Below are positions 35,301-45,830 of a DNA stretch of 58,351 bases, in pieces. Numbering within the stretch: the first letter of the stretch is position 1; each line of letters begins with the position of its first letter. Under the pieces are notes generated by a model that made no database searches, was not told the DNA's origin, and was given only the letters and a program-made list of their open reading frames with translations. The translations under genes were made by a program, and so were the position numbers. Source of the stretch: Chloroflexota bacterium (lineage in GTDB: Bacteria > Chloroflexota > Anaerolineae > Aggregatilineales > Phototrophicaceae); NCBI GenBank assembly GCA_011523705.1, contig WTGC01000186.1:1-58351 (forward strand). Reading direction: 5' to 3'.

Positions 35301-36257
35301 GAAGCGCCATACCATGCCGATGTCGATCAGGTGGCGCAGGTAGCTGTGCTCGTCGAAGCCGGCCGGCACGGGGAAAGCCGGCAAGTGGTAACCCTTTGGC
35401 GCCAGGTCAATTTCGGTCATTTCGGCGATTGTCAGCGAGTTGGCGAAGGCTTCATCGACCAGCTCTTGCGGCAGACCCTCAAAGCCTTTCCGCATTTCAG
35501 CAGCCGACTTGAGATAGTAGCTGTTGAAAGGCTCCATCTTCATCCTGTCGGGCTCGGACTTGAGGGAGCTGGTTTGGATGCAGAGGAGGGTGTCGTGCGC
35601 ATCGGCATCGTCGTGATTGACATAGTGCACATCATTGGTGGCGACCAATTGCACCTGGCTGTGGCCGCTGCGGCGATATTCACAGAGCCAGCGATTCAGC
35701 CCGTCCAGCGCTGCGATGTCGTGGCCCTGCAATTCCAGGTAGAAGTTTTCCGCGCCGAAGACATCTTGATACCAGCCAATTTGCTCGCGCGCGAGCTTGT
35801 CTTTGCCATTCGACACCAAGCGCGGAATCTCCGCCGCCAGGCAGCCGCTGGTGGCGATGAGGCCCTTGGCGTGCGCCGCCAGGAATTCTTTGTCGACGCG
35901 CGGGTTGTAATAGAAGCCTTCCAGCTGGGAGGCGGAGGCGATTTTCAGCAGGTTCTGATAGCCGGTCAAATTCTTCGCCAGTAGCAGCATGTGATAGGGG
36001 CTGCGGTCGAGGCGCGGATCGCGATCGGTCATGCCGCGGCGCGCCAGGTAGCCCTCCATGCCGATGATGGGTTTGATGTCGGCCTCGCGGCAGGCGCGGT
36101 AGAAGTCCAGGACGCCATACATGACGCCGTGATCGGTGATGGCGAGAGCGGGCATTTCCAACTGCCGCGCGCGCGCAACCAGCGCGTCGATCTTGCTCTG
36201 GCCATCGAGCAGGGAGAACTCGCTATGGACGTGGAGATGAACGAAATCGCTTGTCAT
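32385..36257 (-). CDS. dnaE: DNA polymerase III alpha subunit
   Basis: The 1290-residue catalytic subunit of the replicative polymerase. In order: PHP domain with FVHLHVHSEFSLLDG and ITDHGVMYG; palm with catalytic aspartates in PDIDLDYPDDRR; fingers; HhH region; and an OB-fold near 1010-1090 (VRVAGEVTALRKI). After it comes an acidic, proline-rich linker (DELPPEAPPPPEFDAPPSG) and a last ~90-residue domain (PRLISVILAASEDAERD ... LIEI), making it longer than E. coli DnaE (1160). The ATG at 36257 matches the family N-terminus; an upstream TTG at 36293 has no support. The PHP metal ligands look intact, suggesting possible proofreading; that is inference. Confidence 0.95.
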   Translation of the reverse strand: MTSDFVHLHVHSEFSLLDGQSKIDALVARARQLEMPALAITDHGVMYGVLDFYRACREADIKPIIGMEGYLARRGMTDRDPRLDRSPYHMLLLAKNLTGYQNLLKIASASQLEGFYYNPRVDKEFLAAHAKGLIATSGCLAAEIPRLVSNGKDKLAREQIGWYQDVFGAENFYLELQGHDIAALDGLNRWLCEYRRSGHSQVQLVATNDVHYVNHDDADAHDTLLCIQTSSLKSEPDRMKMEPFNSYYLKSAAEMRKGFEGLPQELVDEAFANSLTIAEMTEIDLAPKGYHLPAFPVPAGFDEHSYLRHLIDIGMVWRFDADWRGNDVFTERIERELNIIHSMGFDAYFLIVWDLCEFARQADIWWNVRGSGAASLVAYSLGITNIDPIQNGLLFERFLNPGRITMPDIDLDYPDDRRGEMIAYAAQKYGEDKVAAIITFGTLGAKAAVRDVGRALDVDLSLINRAAAMIPQEARQKKIREYVDGNPELLDLYNSDADLQRVIDTAIELQGMTRHASTHAAGVIIADRPLVDLVPLHRITGKDPSGGALSAVTQFPMETAEYIGLLKVDFLGLSTLTILRKACELIARHRGIHYSIDSIPYRHEEAEGDEQRARLDDAFRMISEGETIGVFQVESGGMQQMLRQMRPRVFENIVAAISLYRPGPMEFIPQYCRRLHGDEEITTLHPKLEPILAETYGICVYQEQIMEIAGALFGYELGEADLMRKAVSKKLPAELSKHRAIFMERGPQNGVDEETAEEIFEMIEFFADYGFNKAHAADYAVITMQTAYLKCHYPEEYMTALLSVQRDDLTKVSTFLEECRRLNIPITPPDVNRSQLDFDIESTADGRRAIRFGLGAVKNAGARALQDLIVARGEAPFSSLADFCKRVDMRKLGKRTLESLIKVGAFADFGARAALMAALDGIVSYSSNYHRDQEVGQMIMFGEATADEDNLLRDFKHVQELNARELLRWEKELLGLYLSGRPVDRYRHLLEKQNLQKIAELKSPSLSKPETVRVAGEVTALRKITTRNGDMMAVLSLEDWHDSAGVIEVVLFPRTYAKAMDKFADRNADAASGARSLEEGEIVLILGRYDESRGDPQIIADELRLDFDIALPDDHPSEPNLEPESAWAGADDEPPDAVMEALESAPPGFDELPPEAPPPPEFDAPPSGAPLDSGSVDANQEPEDEPEWVNGAGHLALPGEENAPERAPRLISVILAASEDAERDRRKLRHIHNTLVSYPGIDRFRIIVLRGGESTPLDFPNQTTDICEALHQELVGIVGSADLIEIDDED

Positions 36258-36311
36258 GATGTCGATGGGCGCCGGCGTCGATACGGGTTTCAAATGGCGA
36301 AGAGTAACCGT

Positions 36312-36320
36312 ATTATAGCA
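36312..36320 (-). promoter_or_regulatory. dnaE extended -10 promoter element
   Basis: TGCTATAAT on the minus strand (extended -10: TGn then TATAAT), about 55 bases upstream of the dnaE ATG. The -35 is weak. The same nonamer is found upstream of secA. Confidence 0.65.
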
Positions 36321-36412
36321 CTCGACGGACGTTGATGTGCGCGGGTATGTTGCGCGTTGGTAGATAGAATCAATTCATAATTGCGAAAAGCAATTGGAAA
36401 CCGTCAGCAGGC

Positions 36413-36444
36413 GTGGGCGAGCCACCGGCTCGCCCGTACAGCTT
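36413..36444 (-). repeat. Family B palindromic repeat, copy 8
   Basis: GTGGGCGAGCCACCGGCTCG then CCCGTACAGCTT. Almost identical to the copy at 51470, which is 15 kb away. In a divergent gap (dnaE/mutM), so not simply a terminator. Confidence 0.8.
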
Positions 36445-36541
36445 GTCCATCATATTGGTATATGCGCTCTTATGTGAGACCGTATTATGCCTTGTTTGAG
36501 ACCGCTTAGAAGACTTCCTGTTGGTGGAACGCTGATAGACC

Positions 36542-37366
36542 ATGCCGGAATTGCCAGAAGTTGAGACGGTAGTGCGGGATCTGCGCAAGCCACTGATCGG
36601 GCGGCGGATCGAGCGTATGTGGCAGGACTGGGCGCCGACGATCCACTCGCCAGCGCCGGCGGAATTTGCCGCGCGGATTGCGAGCCAGCGGGTGCGGGGG
36701 ATAAATCGGCGAGGCAAGTACATCTTGATCGAGCTCGATCATGATACCTTGGTCATCCACTTGAAGATGTCCGGTCGGCTCTATGTGGCCGCCGCCGATG
36801 AAAAGCATGAAGCGGATCGCTGGGTGCATGTGCGCTTCGATTTGGATGGCGGGCGGCAGCTGCGCTTTTCGGACCTGCGAAAATTCGGGCGTGTTTATTT
36901 AACCGACGATGTCGAGCGCCTGCTGAGCCATCTAGGTCCGGAGCCGCTAAGCGAAGACTTCGCTCTGGAGGGATTTCGCGAAGGGATGCGCGGGCGGAGG
37001 CGGGCGATCAAGTCGCTGCTGATGGAGCAGGAATTCCTTGCCGGCGTGGGCAATATCTACGCCGACGAAGCTTTGTTCCGCGCCGGCATTCACCCGGCGA
37101 CGCCCGTGGATTTATTGACAGAGGACGATACGGCGCTGCTGCATCAGACGATACGCGCGGCGGTGGAGGCGGGCATCAAGCACGAAGGCGCGAGCATCAA
37201 TTGGTATCGCAAGCCGGACGGCGGCAAGGGAAGTTCGCAGGATCACTTTTACGTTTACGGGCGGACGGACCTGCCCTGCCGGGCTTGTGGGACAGCGATC
37301 AACAAGATTCGGGTGGCGCAGCGGGGGACGCATTTTTGCCCGGCATGTCAGCCGGAGCGGGTTTGA
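36542..37366 (+). CDS. mutM: Formamidopyrimidine-DNA glycosylase
   Basis: A 274-residue bifunctional base-excision enzyme that removes 8-oxoguanine and formamidopyrimidines and cleaves the abasic site. The protein starts MPELPEVETVVRDL; after Met removal the N-terminal Pro is the nucleophile and Glu the acid. The conserved Lys lies in HLKMSGRL. The C-terminal zinc finger is CRACGTAINKIRVAQRGTHF then CPAC, which is complete. The invariant N-terminus fixes the start at the ATG, although the ribosome site is weak. It is divergent from dnaE across a 284-base gap. Confidence 0.96.
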   Translation: MPELPEVETVVRDLRKPLIGRRIERMWQDWAPTIHSPAPAEFAARIASQRVRGINRRGKYILIELDHDTLVIHLKMSGRLYVAAADEKHEADRWVHVRFDLDGGRQLRFSDLRKFGRVYLTDDVERLLSHLGPEPLSEDFALEGFREGMRGRRRAIKSLLMEQEFLAGVGNIYADEALFRAGIHPATPVDLLTEDDTALLHQTIRAAVEAGIKHEGASINWYRKPDGGKGSSQDHFYVYGRTDLPCRACGTAINKIRVAQRGTHFCPACQPERV

Positions 37367-37368
37367 TT

Positions 37369-37400
37369 TCTTGCCACAGAGGCACAGAGACACTGAGGAA
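37369..37400 (+). repeat. Family A repeat, copy 14
   Basis: TTCTTGCCACAGAGGCACAG then AGACACTGAGGA. It begins immediately after the mutM stop (37366). Confidence 0.75.
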
Positions 37401-37435
37401 CAGAATCGACGGCGGACGACCCGCGAGAAAAGAAT

Positions 37436-37610
37436 GTGTAGACACGCGCGACAATGCCGCCGCCCACGCCAAATACCTTGCGTGTTGTTGTGCAGATGGA
37501 ATACTGTGGGCGAGTCACCGCCGGCGGTCAGTGTCTACGCGACCTCGCCCCTACGGATCTTAATCAAAGCGCAAACGTGTAGGGGCGTTTGAACCGCAGT
37601 GTCTACGCGC
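37436..37610. repeat. Composite repeat block: family B-like element and GTGTCTACGCG motifs
   Basis: Between mutM and the MBL gene: GTGTAGACAC at 37436, a family B half (GGGCGAGTCACC) at about 37509, GTGTCTACGCGAC at 37531, CTCGCCCCTAC ending near 37554, a half element GTGTAGGGGCG near 37578, and GTGTCTACGCG at 37600. It looks like several elements nested or broken by rearrangement. No coding region is seen. Confidence 0.6.
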
Positions 37611-37653
37611 GGCGCTGTAACGCCCTCTTGCAACGTGCAACGCAAAAAGGGTA

Positions 37654-38517
37654 TTACGGATTGTCGTAATCCAGCTTATGCGGCTGCACGGACAGGCGAC
37701 CGCGTTCGTCTTGGGTCAGGCGACCCGCGGGCATCTTGGCATCGTGCGGAAATATCAGCAGCGCGTTCGTCTCCAGCGCCCACTGGTGCCAGCGGCGTTT
37801 GCTTTCCAGGGTGACCAGGGGCTCGACATCAAAAGCGGTCATCCAGGCGAGGCGCTCGAAGTGCACCGCCAGCGAAGCCATATCGCAAATGAAAGCGGCG
37901 CGCTCGTCCCCGCTTTCGATGCGGACGCTCATGTGACCCGGCGTGTGGCCCGGCGTCACGATTGCCGATACGCCCGGCGCGATCTCCTCGTCGCCATTGA
38001 GCAGACGCAGCTGACCGAATTCATGGAGGGGGACGTAATTGTCCGGGCGATATGTGCCCCGCGTCCGTTCGTTGAGATGGGTCGCGTCATCGTATTCGCG
38101 GCGCTGGACCAAGTATTCGGCATTGGGGAAGGCGGGCGCGCGCGATCCGTCGTCATGGATGCGGAAGTTGCCGGTACAGTGGTCGTCGTGCAGATGTGTA
38201 TTGACGACGATGTCGATATCAGCCGCCGCCAGGTTCAAGGCTGCGAGTCCGCGGTGCGTGCCATCGAATTCGTCAATGTGCAGGAAGCGGCGCTGCGAGT
38301 CGCTGAGACTGTTGCCAAAGCCGGTATCGACGATGATATTCACCCCGGCGGCGCGGATGAGCAGGTTGTGCGTAGCGCAGCGGATCAGGTGGCGTTCGTC
38401 GGCACTGTAGCGGCGCGACCAGAGAACGCGCGGCACCAAGCCAAAGAGACCACCCGGGTCCATATAAGTGGTCGCGTCATTGAAGAGATAGACCTCAATA
38501 TCGCCGATTTGGAACAT
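37654..38517 (-). CDS. MBL-fold metal-dependent hydrolase
   Basis: A 287-residue metallo-beta-lactamase-fold protein. The binuclear metal motif is intact: HLHDDHCTGN (HxHxDH) near residue 110, HTPGH near 190, Asp in FICDMAS, and His in FPHDAK near the C-terminus. Such proteins hydrolyse lactones, thioesters or other esters; no subgroup is recognised. The ATG at 38517 is preferred to a GTG one codon upstream. It starts 12 bases after the secA stop on the same strand, so it may be read from the same transcript, but a functional link to secretion is not evident. Confidence 0.87.
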   Translation of the reverse strand: MFQIGDIEVYLFNDATTYMDPGGLFGLVPRVLWSRRYSADERHLIRCATHNLLIRAAGVNIIVDTGFGNSLSDSQRRFLHIDEFDGTHRGLAALNLAAADIDIVVNTHLHDDHCTGNFRIHDDGSRAPAFPNAEYLVQRREYDDATHLNERTRGTYRPDNYVPLHEFGQLRLLNGDEEIAPGVSAIVTPGHTPGHMSVRIESGDERAAFICDMASLAVHFERLAWMTAFDVEPLVTLESKRRWHQWALETNALLIFPHDAKMPAGRLTQDERGRLSVQPHKLDYDNP

Positions 38518-38529
38518 CACACGCGTGCG

Positions 38530-41337
<2,808 letters not shown>

Positions 41338-41374
41338 GAATCCTCAGACTGTGATGAATTGACGGCTACAAGCG

Positions 41375-41383
41375 ATTATAGCA
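41375..41383 (-). promoter_or_regulatory. secA extended -10 promoter element
   Basis: TGCTATAAT on the minus strand, about 40 bases upstream of the secA ATG. The -35 region is weak, as expected for extended -10 promoters. Same nonamer as upstream of dnaE. Confidence 0.65.
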
Positions 41384-41513
41384 TACGGATTAAGTCAGTT
41401 CTTGGGGGAGCATGATGGCGAAATCCTATCCCTTCCCCGGCGAGCAACAGAGAATAGGTCAGTATTCAGCGAGCAAAACATTGTCGCGAAACCTGTAAAT
41501 TCTTGGGCTTTTT

Positions 41514-41542
41514 CGGGCGACCCACTGGGACGCCCCTACAGT
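41514..41542 (-). repeat. Family B palindromic repeat, copy 9
   Basis: TCGGGCGACCCACTGGGACG then CCCCTACAG. Lies downstream of the VTT gene stop and upstream of the secA promoter. Confidence 0.75.
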
Positions 41543-41727
41543 TTGCGCCAGATAAGAGACCTGCAATTGCTAATTCGCCGCTTTCATTTGCGGTCGGATC
41601 AAACTTGTTCCGGCCTCAGCAGCGAGCAAAGAAAGGGGAGTATTTTCGCGAAACAGCGAGTTAAGCATGAGACTACGCCCGCGGATTCTACTGCTCGTTC
41701 GGCGCATCATAACGAGAAGCACGAGAA

Positions 41728-42450
41728 TTAAGGATTCAACTTGGATTGTATCTTCGACCACAAGCGATTGATCTGACGGCGGAAGAGGAGCCAAAGGACG
41801 AAGAGCGCGGCCGCGGCGACATAGAAGAAAAGCAGAATGTCCTGATTTTGCGCCGCTTCGCTGCCGATTGCCACAAAGATATAAGTCGGGACCAAGCCGC
41901 CGATGAATGAGACGGCGATGTAAACGGTCAGGCGGATGTGACCCAAGCCGACGGCGTAGCTGATGAAATCGTAAACCGAAAAGAGAAGCAGGCGCGCGGC
42001 CAGCAGCGACTTCCAGTCGTCCAGGTGTCGCTCATAAAAATCATCAATACGCGCCAGGGCAGCCTCGCCAACAAAGCGCTTGACGATGCGCCGGCCGAGC
42101 TGACGCGCGATCAACACATTGACCACGCCGCCGATGACCTCGCCCAGGACCGAATAGAGCGTGCCGGGTATGACGCCGAAGAGGATGCCGGAAGCGAATT
42201 GAATTGGACCCGCGGAAAGCGGCGCGAAGGTGAAGGTCAGCGCTTTGATGGCGATGTAGACGACCGGTCCCCAAATGCCGGCGCCTTCGACCATCTGCGC
42301 CAGTTCCGCGCCGCCGATGGATTGAACCAGCAGATAGAGCGCAGTCAGCAGCGCGAGGAAGCCGAGCCCGCCGACCACCAGCGAGCGCGTCGAGAATTCG
42401 GTTACGGACTTTGCGGAGTTGCTGGAATCGGGCGGATTCGATTTACTCAT
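41728..42450 (-). CDS. VTT/TVP38-TMEM64 family membrane protein
   Basis: A 240-residue integral membrane protein of the VTT (formerly SNARE-associated/DedA-like) family. About six hydrophobic segments are visible. The characteristic loop is FTFAPLSAGPIQFASGILFG followed by GEVIGGVVNVLIARQLGRRI, with the conserved glycines and an Arg after the re-entrant region. The family is linked to lipid scrambling and membrane homeostasis. The ATG at 42450 overlaps the prs stop by 8 bases (ATGAGTAA), so translation is coupled to prs; an upstream ATG at 42480 lies inside prs. Confidence 0.85.
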   Translation of the reverse strand: MSKSNPPDSSNSAKSVTEFSTRSLVVGGLGFLALLTALYLLVQSIGGAELAQMVEGAGIWGPVVYIAIKALTFTFAPLSAGPIQFASGILFGVIPGTLYSVLGEVIGGVVNVLIARQLGRRIVKRFVGEAALARIDDFYERHLDDWKSLLAARLLLFSVYDFISYAVGLGHIRLTVYIAVSFIGGLVPTYIFVAIGSEAAQNQDILLFFYVAAAALFVLWLLFRRQINRLWSKIQSKLNP

Positions 42451-43531
42451 TGAAAAGGGCGCCAACGCTCCTGCCCTCATGCGCGCGCAGGATCACCTCG
42501 CCCAGCAGCGGCGCGATGGATAGCACGGTCATGTTGGGCAGCATTTTGTCTGCGGCGATGGGCAAGGTATTGGTGAAGACGATTTCGCGCAGATTGAGCG
42601 ACGCCAGTCTTTCGACGGCTTTGTCGGTCAAGAAGGGATGGGTGAAGGCCAAGAGCACATCTTTAGCGCCGTAATCGCGCGCGACATTGACCGCGCCCAC
42701 GACGCTGCCCGCGGTGTTGACCTCATCGTCGACGAGCAAGACATTCTTGCCTTCGACATTGCCGATCAGCGAGAGCGCTCGCGGGCTTTCGGCATCGCCG
42801 CTGCGGCGTTTCTCGACGAAAGCCAGCGGCACGCCCAGGGATTCCGCCCAATTCCGCCCTTGCTTGGCGAAGCCCAAATCGGTGGTGACCACGACCAGGT
42901 CGTCCAGCTCACCACTGCGCATCTGGCTGACAATGTAATCGCTCAACAGGTGAAAGGCGGTAAGCGCATCGCCCGGGACATCAAAGAAGCCCTGAATCTG
43001 GCCGGCGTGCAGGTCGATCGTCATATAACGGTCGATGCCGGCGGTCTCCATCATATTGGCAATCAGCCGGGCGGTTATCGGCACGCGCGGCTGATCTTTT
43101 TTGTCGGAGCGGGTATAGCTCATATAAGGCACGACCAGGTTGATGCGCCAGGCGGAATCCCGCTTGAGGGCATCAATCATGATCAGCATTTCCATGAAGT
43201 TTTCGTGCACTGGAGATGCCATCGTCTGCACCAAGTAGACGTCTTTGCCGCGGACGCTCTCCTCCAGCTTGATGAAGATGTTCTCGTTGGAGAAGACGGT
43301 CCGGAAATAGGCGCCTGGCTTGATGTTGTATTCGGACACGGCACAGATGTAATCGATGATCTCTCCGCCAAGGTCCTGAGATGCGCTGCCGGAGAAGATT
43401 TTCATCGAGCCGAAACGCATGGTGGACGACTGCTCGAGCTCTTCCTGTTCGTCCGTGCTCGCTGGCTCCGGGTGGAACTTGGCGCCTGGCACCTTGACGA
43501 TGTCGGTCATCTGCATCTGTTTCACAATCAT
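42443..43531 (-). CDS. prs: Ribose-phosphate pyrophosphokinase (PRPP synthetase)
   Basis: A 362-residue PRPP synthetase that transfers pyrophosphate from ATP to ribose 5-phosphate for nucleotide, His and Trp synthesis. Seen: FSNENIFIKLEESVRGKDVY, flexible loop YTRSDKKDQPRVPITARLIA, DLHAGQIQGFFDVPGD, and PRPP loop LLVDDEVNTAGSVVGA. About 41 residues precede the usual start (MKIFSGSASQDL), and the PRPP loop lacks the common DTGGT form (DDEVNTAGS). The long N-terminus could be artefactual, with a real start at the later Met; both ATGs are in frame. Its 3' end overlaps the VTT gene. Confidence 0.9.
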   Translation of the reverse strand: MIVKQMQMTDIVKVPGAKFHPEPASTDEQEELEQSSTMRFGSMKIFSGSASQDLGGEIIDYICAVSEYNIKPGAYFRTVFSNENIFIKLEESVRGKDVYLVQTMASPVHENFMEMLIMIDALKRDSAWRINLVVPYMSYTRSDKKDQPRVPITARLIANMMETAGIDRYMTIDLHAGQIQGFFDVPGDALTAFHLLSDYIVSQMRSGELDDLVVVTTDLGFAKQGRNWAESLGVPLAFVEKRRSGDAESPRALSLIGNVEGKNVLLVDDEVNTAGSVVGAVNVARDYGAKDVLLAFTHPFLTDKAVERLASLNLREIVFTNTLPIAADKMLPNMTVLSIAPLLGEVILRAHEGRSVGALFNE

Positions 43532-43863
43532 TCCATTCGACTACTTTATGCGGCAAAAGCCGAACCCGGGCAGGTGTCGGACGGCAGCAGTCTGCGGATC
43601 GATTTCGCCCTCATTTTTGTTAAACCCCCTTGCTCACGCAAGGAGTGGGCTTGTTCTATGTGTGAGCGCGGTTGATGCTTTTCGTTGCCGCCGGGCGGCT
43701 GTGACGCGCCTGATGATACCAGCAAGCCAAGGCGGCGGGATAGTGGCAACTGCGCTTGAGGCGGAGAATCCCGGGGTGCTGCCCGCAGCCCGGCGGTCGG
43801 TACCAGAAACAAAGAACGCCCATCTGTGATAGACGGGCGTTTCCATTGCATCGCTTGACGCGA
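43532..43863. other. Intergenic spacer between trxA and prs
   Basis: These 332 bases contain the trxA terminator (43806-43841) and otherwise no recognised element. Short frames are unsupported. The prs promoter is presumed here but not identified. Confidence 0.5.
43806..43841 (-). terminator. Intrinsic terminator of the thioredoxin gene
   Basis: On the minus strand: stem AACGCCCGTCT / AGATGGGCGTT (11 bp with one G-T pair) closed by a 5-base loop, then TTCTTTGTTTC. It ends about 58 bases after the trxA stop. Confidence 0.8.
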
Positions 43864-44190
43864 CTAGATGTGCGTCGCGATTTTGCTGACGATTTTGCCT
43901 TTGGGCTTGAAGCCGGTGATGCGCTCCACCGCTTCGCCGTCTTTGAAGAGGATCAAGGTGGGGATGCCCATGATGCCGAAGTTCATCAGGATATCCTGGT
44001 TCTCGTCGGCGTCGACCTTGGCGACGCGCAGTTTGCCTTCGTATTCATCGGCGATTTCGTCGACAATTGGGGCGATCATCTTGCAGGGACCGCACCACTC
44101 CGCCCAAAAGTCGACCAGCACCGGCGTACTGCTATCGAGCACTTCGCTCTGGAATTCGTCTGTGTTGACGTCAAATGTCTTCGCGCCCAT
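43864..44190 (-). CDS. trxA: Thioredoxin
   Basis: A 108-residue thioredoxin that reduces disulfides in the cytosol. The active site is VDFWAEWCGPCKMIAP (WCGPC at about 30-34), the buried Asp is in VLVDFWAEW, and the cis-Pro is in GIMGIPTLILFKDG. The ATG at 44190 is chosen because AGGAGAG lies 8 bases upstream; upstream frame extension to 44280 lacks homology. It is transcribed alone and closed by a clear terminator. It is divergent from hrcA. Confidence 0.96.
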   Translation of the reverse strand: MGAKTFDVNTDEFQSEVLDSSTPVLVDFWAEWCGPCKMIAPIVDEIADEYEGKLRVAKVDADENQDILMNFGIMGIPTLILFKDGEAVERITGFKPKGKIVSKIATHI

Positions 44191-44314
44191 CTCTGCATCT
44201 CTCCTGTGTTCTTGGCTATTGCGGCGGACCGCAACTTCGCTTCTTGAATCTCTGCCTTTCAGACGATAGGCACGGCGCACATCTTACATCAGAAACGCGA
44301 TTGAGGGAGTGGCG

Positions 44315-44353
44315 AACCCCTCACCCCCGAATGGGGTTGGGGGGATGGGGTGG
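44315..44353. repeat. GC-rich hairpin repeat CCCCTCACCCCC...GGGGTTGGGG
   Basis: AACCCCTCACCCCCGAATGG then GGTTGGGGGGATGGGGTGG. Similar C-run/G-run elements are at 48480-48560 and at the window end (58316-58351). Located between the divergent trxA and hrcA genes. Confidence 0.5.
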
Positions 44354-44397
44354 ACATTGCGCGGCAGCACTACTCACGGGCGGGCGGATATGCCGGT

Positions 44398-44426
44398 TTG
44401 TCAAAGGTTGCCGCGCGTGATAGCAT
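44398..44426 (+). promoter_or_regulatory. hrcA promoter candidate
   Basis: TTGTCA (44398-44403), a 17-base spacer, TAGCAT (44421-44426), about 44 bases before the hrcA ATG. No CIRCE inverted repeat overlaps it. Confidence 0.55.
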
Positions 44427-44469
44427 CTTATGCGCAGCCGTACCAAGCGAAATAGGCGTCTCTGGCGAA

Positions 44470-45564
44470 ATGAACGACGATCGGCGCTTGCCCAATCTCA
44501 GCAGCCGGCAGGAGGATATCCTCACCTGCATCGTGCAAGCTTATTCGGAAAAGCCGGAGCCGGTCGGCTCGCGCTATTTGGTGGAGAATTACGAGCTCAA
44601 CATCAGCTCGGCGACCGTGCGTAACGAGATGGCGCGGCTGGAAGAGATGGGTTATATCGCGGCGCCGCATACCTCGGCCGGGCGCGTGCCGACGGCGGCC
44701 GGCTTCCGCTATTTTGTGCGGCGGCTCTTGCAGACGCGCAGCCTGACCCGTGGCGAACAGAGCCATATCTCTGAGCGGGTCGGCACATTGCAGGCGGGCA
44801 TGGAGCAATGGATGCGGCGGACGGCCGCCCTGCTGGCGCGCTCGGTGCGGACCGCATCGATTGTAACCCCGCCGATCTCGCAGACGAATTCCTTCAAGCA
44901 TCTGGAGTTGATCGCGATACAGGGGCGGCTGGCGCTGATGGTGCTGGTCTTGAATAGCGGCAGCGTGCACCAGCGCATGCTGACCCTGGCGGAGCCGGTG
45001 CCGCAGAGCAAGCTGGGCGAGGCGGCCAAGCGCGTCAACGAGACTTGCGCTGGCTTGGGCGCCCAACCCTTGCGCCTGCGCAGCAACAGCCTGCCGATGC
45101 TGGAGCGCGAAGTGGCGGAACTGACCGCTGAGCTCATCGAGAATGTGGACAACAATCGAGCTGGTTTCATCTACCGCGATGGCTTGAGCCAGGTCATCGA
45201 GAGCTTCGCCGATGAAGAAGGGGCGCAGCAAGCGATACGCATTTTGGAGGAACACACCGTACTCAATGCCCTGCTCAGCGATATGCTGGACCGCCTGCCG
45301 GCCGAATCGAGCGAGCAGGTCAATGTGCAAGTGCTGATCGCGGGCGAGGGCCGCTATGATGATCTCAGCCGCTTGAGCATGGTGCTGAGCCGCTATGGCG
45401 ATCCGGAGAAGATGAGCGGCGCCGTTGGCGTTTTGGGTCCGACGCATATCAATTATGGGCGCGCCATCAGCACCGTGCGCTATGTTTCGAATTTGATGAC
45501 GAATGTGCTGGCGACCTTGTATCAGGATGGCGTGGAAGACGCGGGGCAGCCCGGCCTAAGTTGA
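44470..45564 (+). CDS. hrcA: Heat-inducible transcription repressor HrcA
   Basis: A 364-residue HrcA, the repressor that binds CIRCE operators at dnaK and groE genes and is kept active by GroEL. The N-terminal winged helix is recognisable: SSRQEDILTCIVQAYSEKPEP, VGSRYLVENY, SSATVRNEMARLEEMGYI, APHTSAGRVPTAAGFRYFV. The C-terminal GAF-like and insertion domains follow, ending with VGVLGPTHINYGRAISTVRY. The ATG at 44470 fits the family start, though the ribosome site is weak; the frame extends to 44350. It precedes grpE by 266 bases in the classical hrcA-grpE-dnaK-dnaJ order. Confidence 0.95.
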   Translation: MNDDRRLPNLSSRQEDILTCIVQAYSEKPEPVGSRYLVENYELNISSATVRNEMARLEEMGYIAAPHTSAGRVPTAAGFRYFVRRLLQTRSLTRGEQSHISERVGTLQAGMEQWMRRTAALLARSVRTASIVTPPISQTNSFKHLELIAIQGRLALMVLVLNSGSVHQRMLTLAEPVPQSKLGEAAKRVNETCAGLGAQPLRLRSNSLPMLEREVAELTAELIENVDNNRAGFIYRDGLSQVIESFADEEGAQQAIRILEEHTVLNALLSDMLDRLPAESSEQVNVQVLIAGEGRYDDLSRLSMVLSRYGDPEKMSGAVGVLGPTHINYGRAISTVRYVSNLMTNVLATLYQDGVEDAGQPGLS

Positions 45565-45580
45565 TTGACTATGCCTGTAG

Positions 45581-45622
45581 TTTTACCACTGAGGACACCG
45601 AGGATTCAGAGGGCACCGAGAT
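45581..45622 (+). repeat. Family A repeat, copy 15
   Basis: TTTTACCACTGAGGACACCG then AGGATTCAGAGGGCACCGAG. Located between hrcA and the grpE promoter. Confidence 0.75.
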
Positions 45623-45712
45623 TGATAGTATGAATTCCCGCCACTCATTCGCCGGCTGGAATTGCGTTCAAATAGCAAACATTATATCTTCATAAGACTT
45701 TGCTTGTTGTCC

Positions 45713-45741
45713 TCGAAATAGCAAATCATCCCTAATATAAT
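45713..45741 (+). promoter_or_regulatory. grpE-dnaK promoter
   Basis: TCGAAA (45713-45718), a 17-base spacer, then a perfect TATAAT (45736-45741). The transcription start should be near 45748, leaving a leader of about 80 bases before grpE. Confidence 0.7.
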
Positions 45742-45755
45742 CCGTCCCATTCTGA

Positions 45756-45775
45756 CGCTCGTCATACAGTGAGCG
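45756..45775. promoter_or_regulatory. Inverted repeat downstream of the grpE promoter, possible operator
   Basis: CGCTC-N10-GAGCG begins about 14 bases after the -10. It is not the 9-bp TTAGCACTC CIRCE arm. Its position suits an operator, but the arms are only 5 bp, so this could be chance. Confidence 0.3.
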
Positions 45776-45830
45776 GGCATAATGGTGACGAATCAAGAAT
45801 CTTCAGGCTGAGCTGTTGCAGGGATAATCA

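Larger units (their letters stand above)
41338..41727. other. Intergenic spacer between secA and the VTT-protein gene
   Basis: These 390 bases contain the secA promoter, one family B repeat (41514-41542), and two loosely similar segments (about 41448-41492 and 41621-41655, sharing GCGAGCAA...AGTATT...CGCGAAAC). No coding region is credible: short frames here are unsupported. Confidence 0.55.

Noticed and set aside
33882..35984. 700-codon open frame on the plus strand opposite dnaE
   Set aside because: Exact antisense of the dnaE polymerase region; GC-rich coding DNA commonly leaves the reverse frame open, and the translation has low complexity with no family resemblance.
41448..41655. Weak internal duplication upstream of secA (GCGAGCAA...AGTATT...CGCGAAAC twice)
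   Set aside because: The shared blocks are short and differently spaced; it may be chance in an AT-richer spacer.
44350..44469. Upstream extension of the hrcA frame (40 codons)
   Set aside because: It contains the promoter candidate and shows no HrcA homology; the conserved winged helix begins after 44470.
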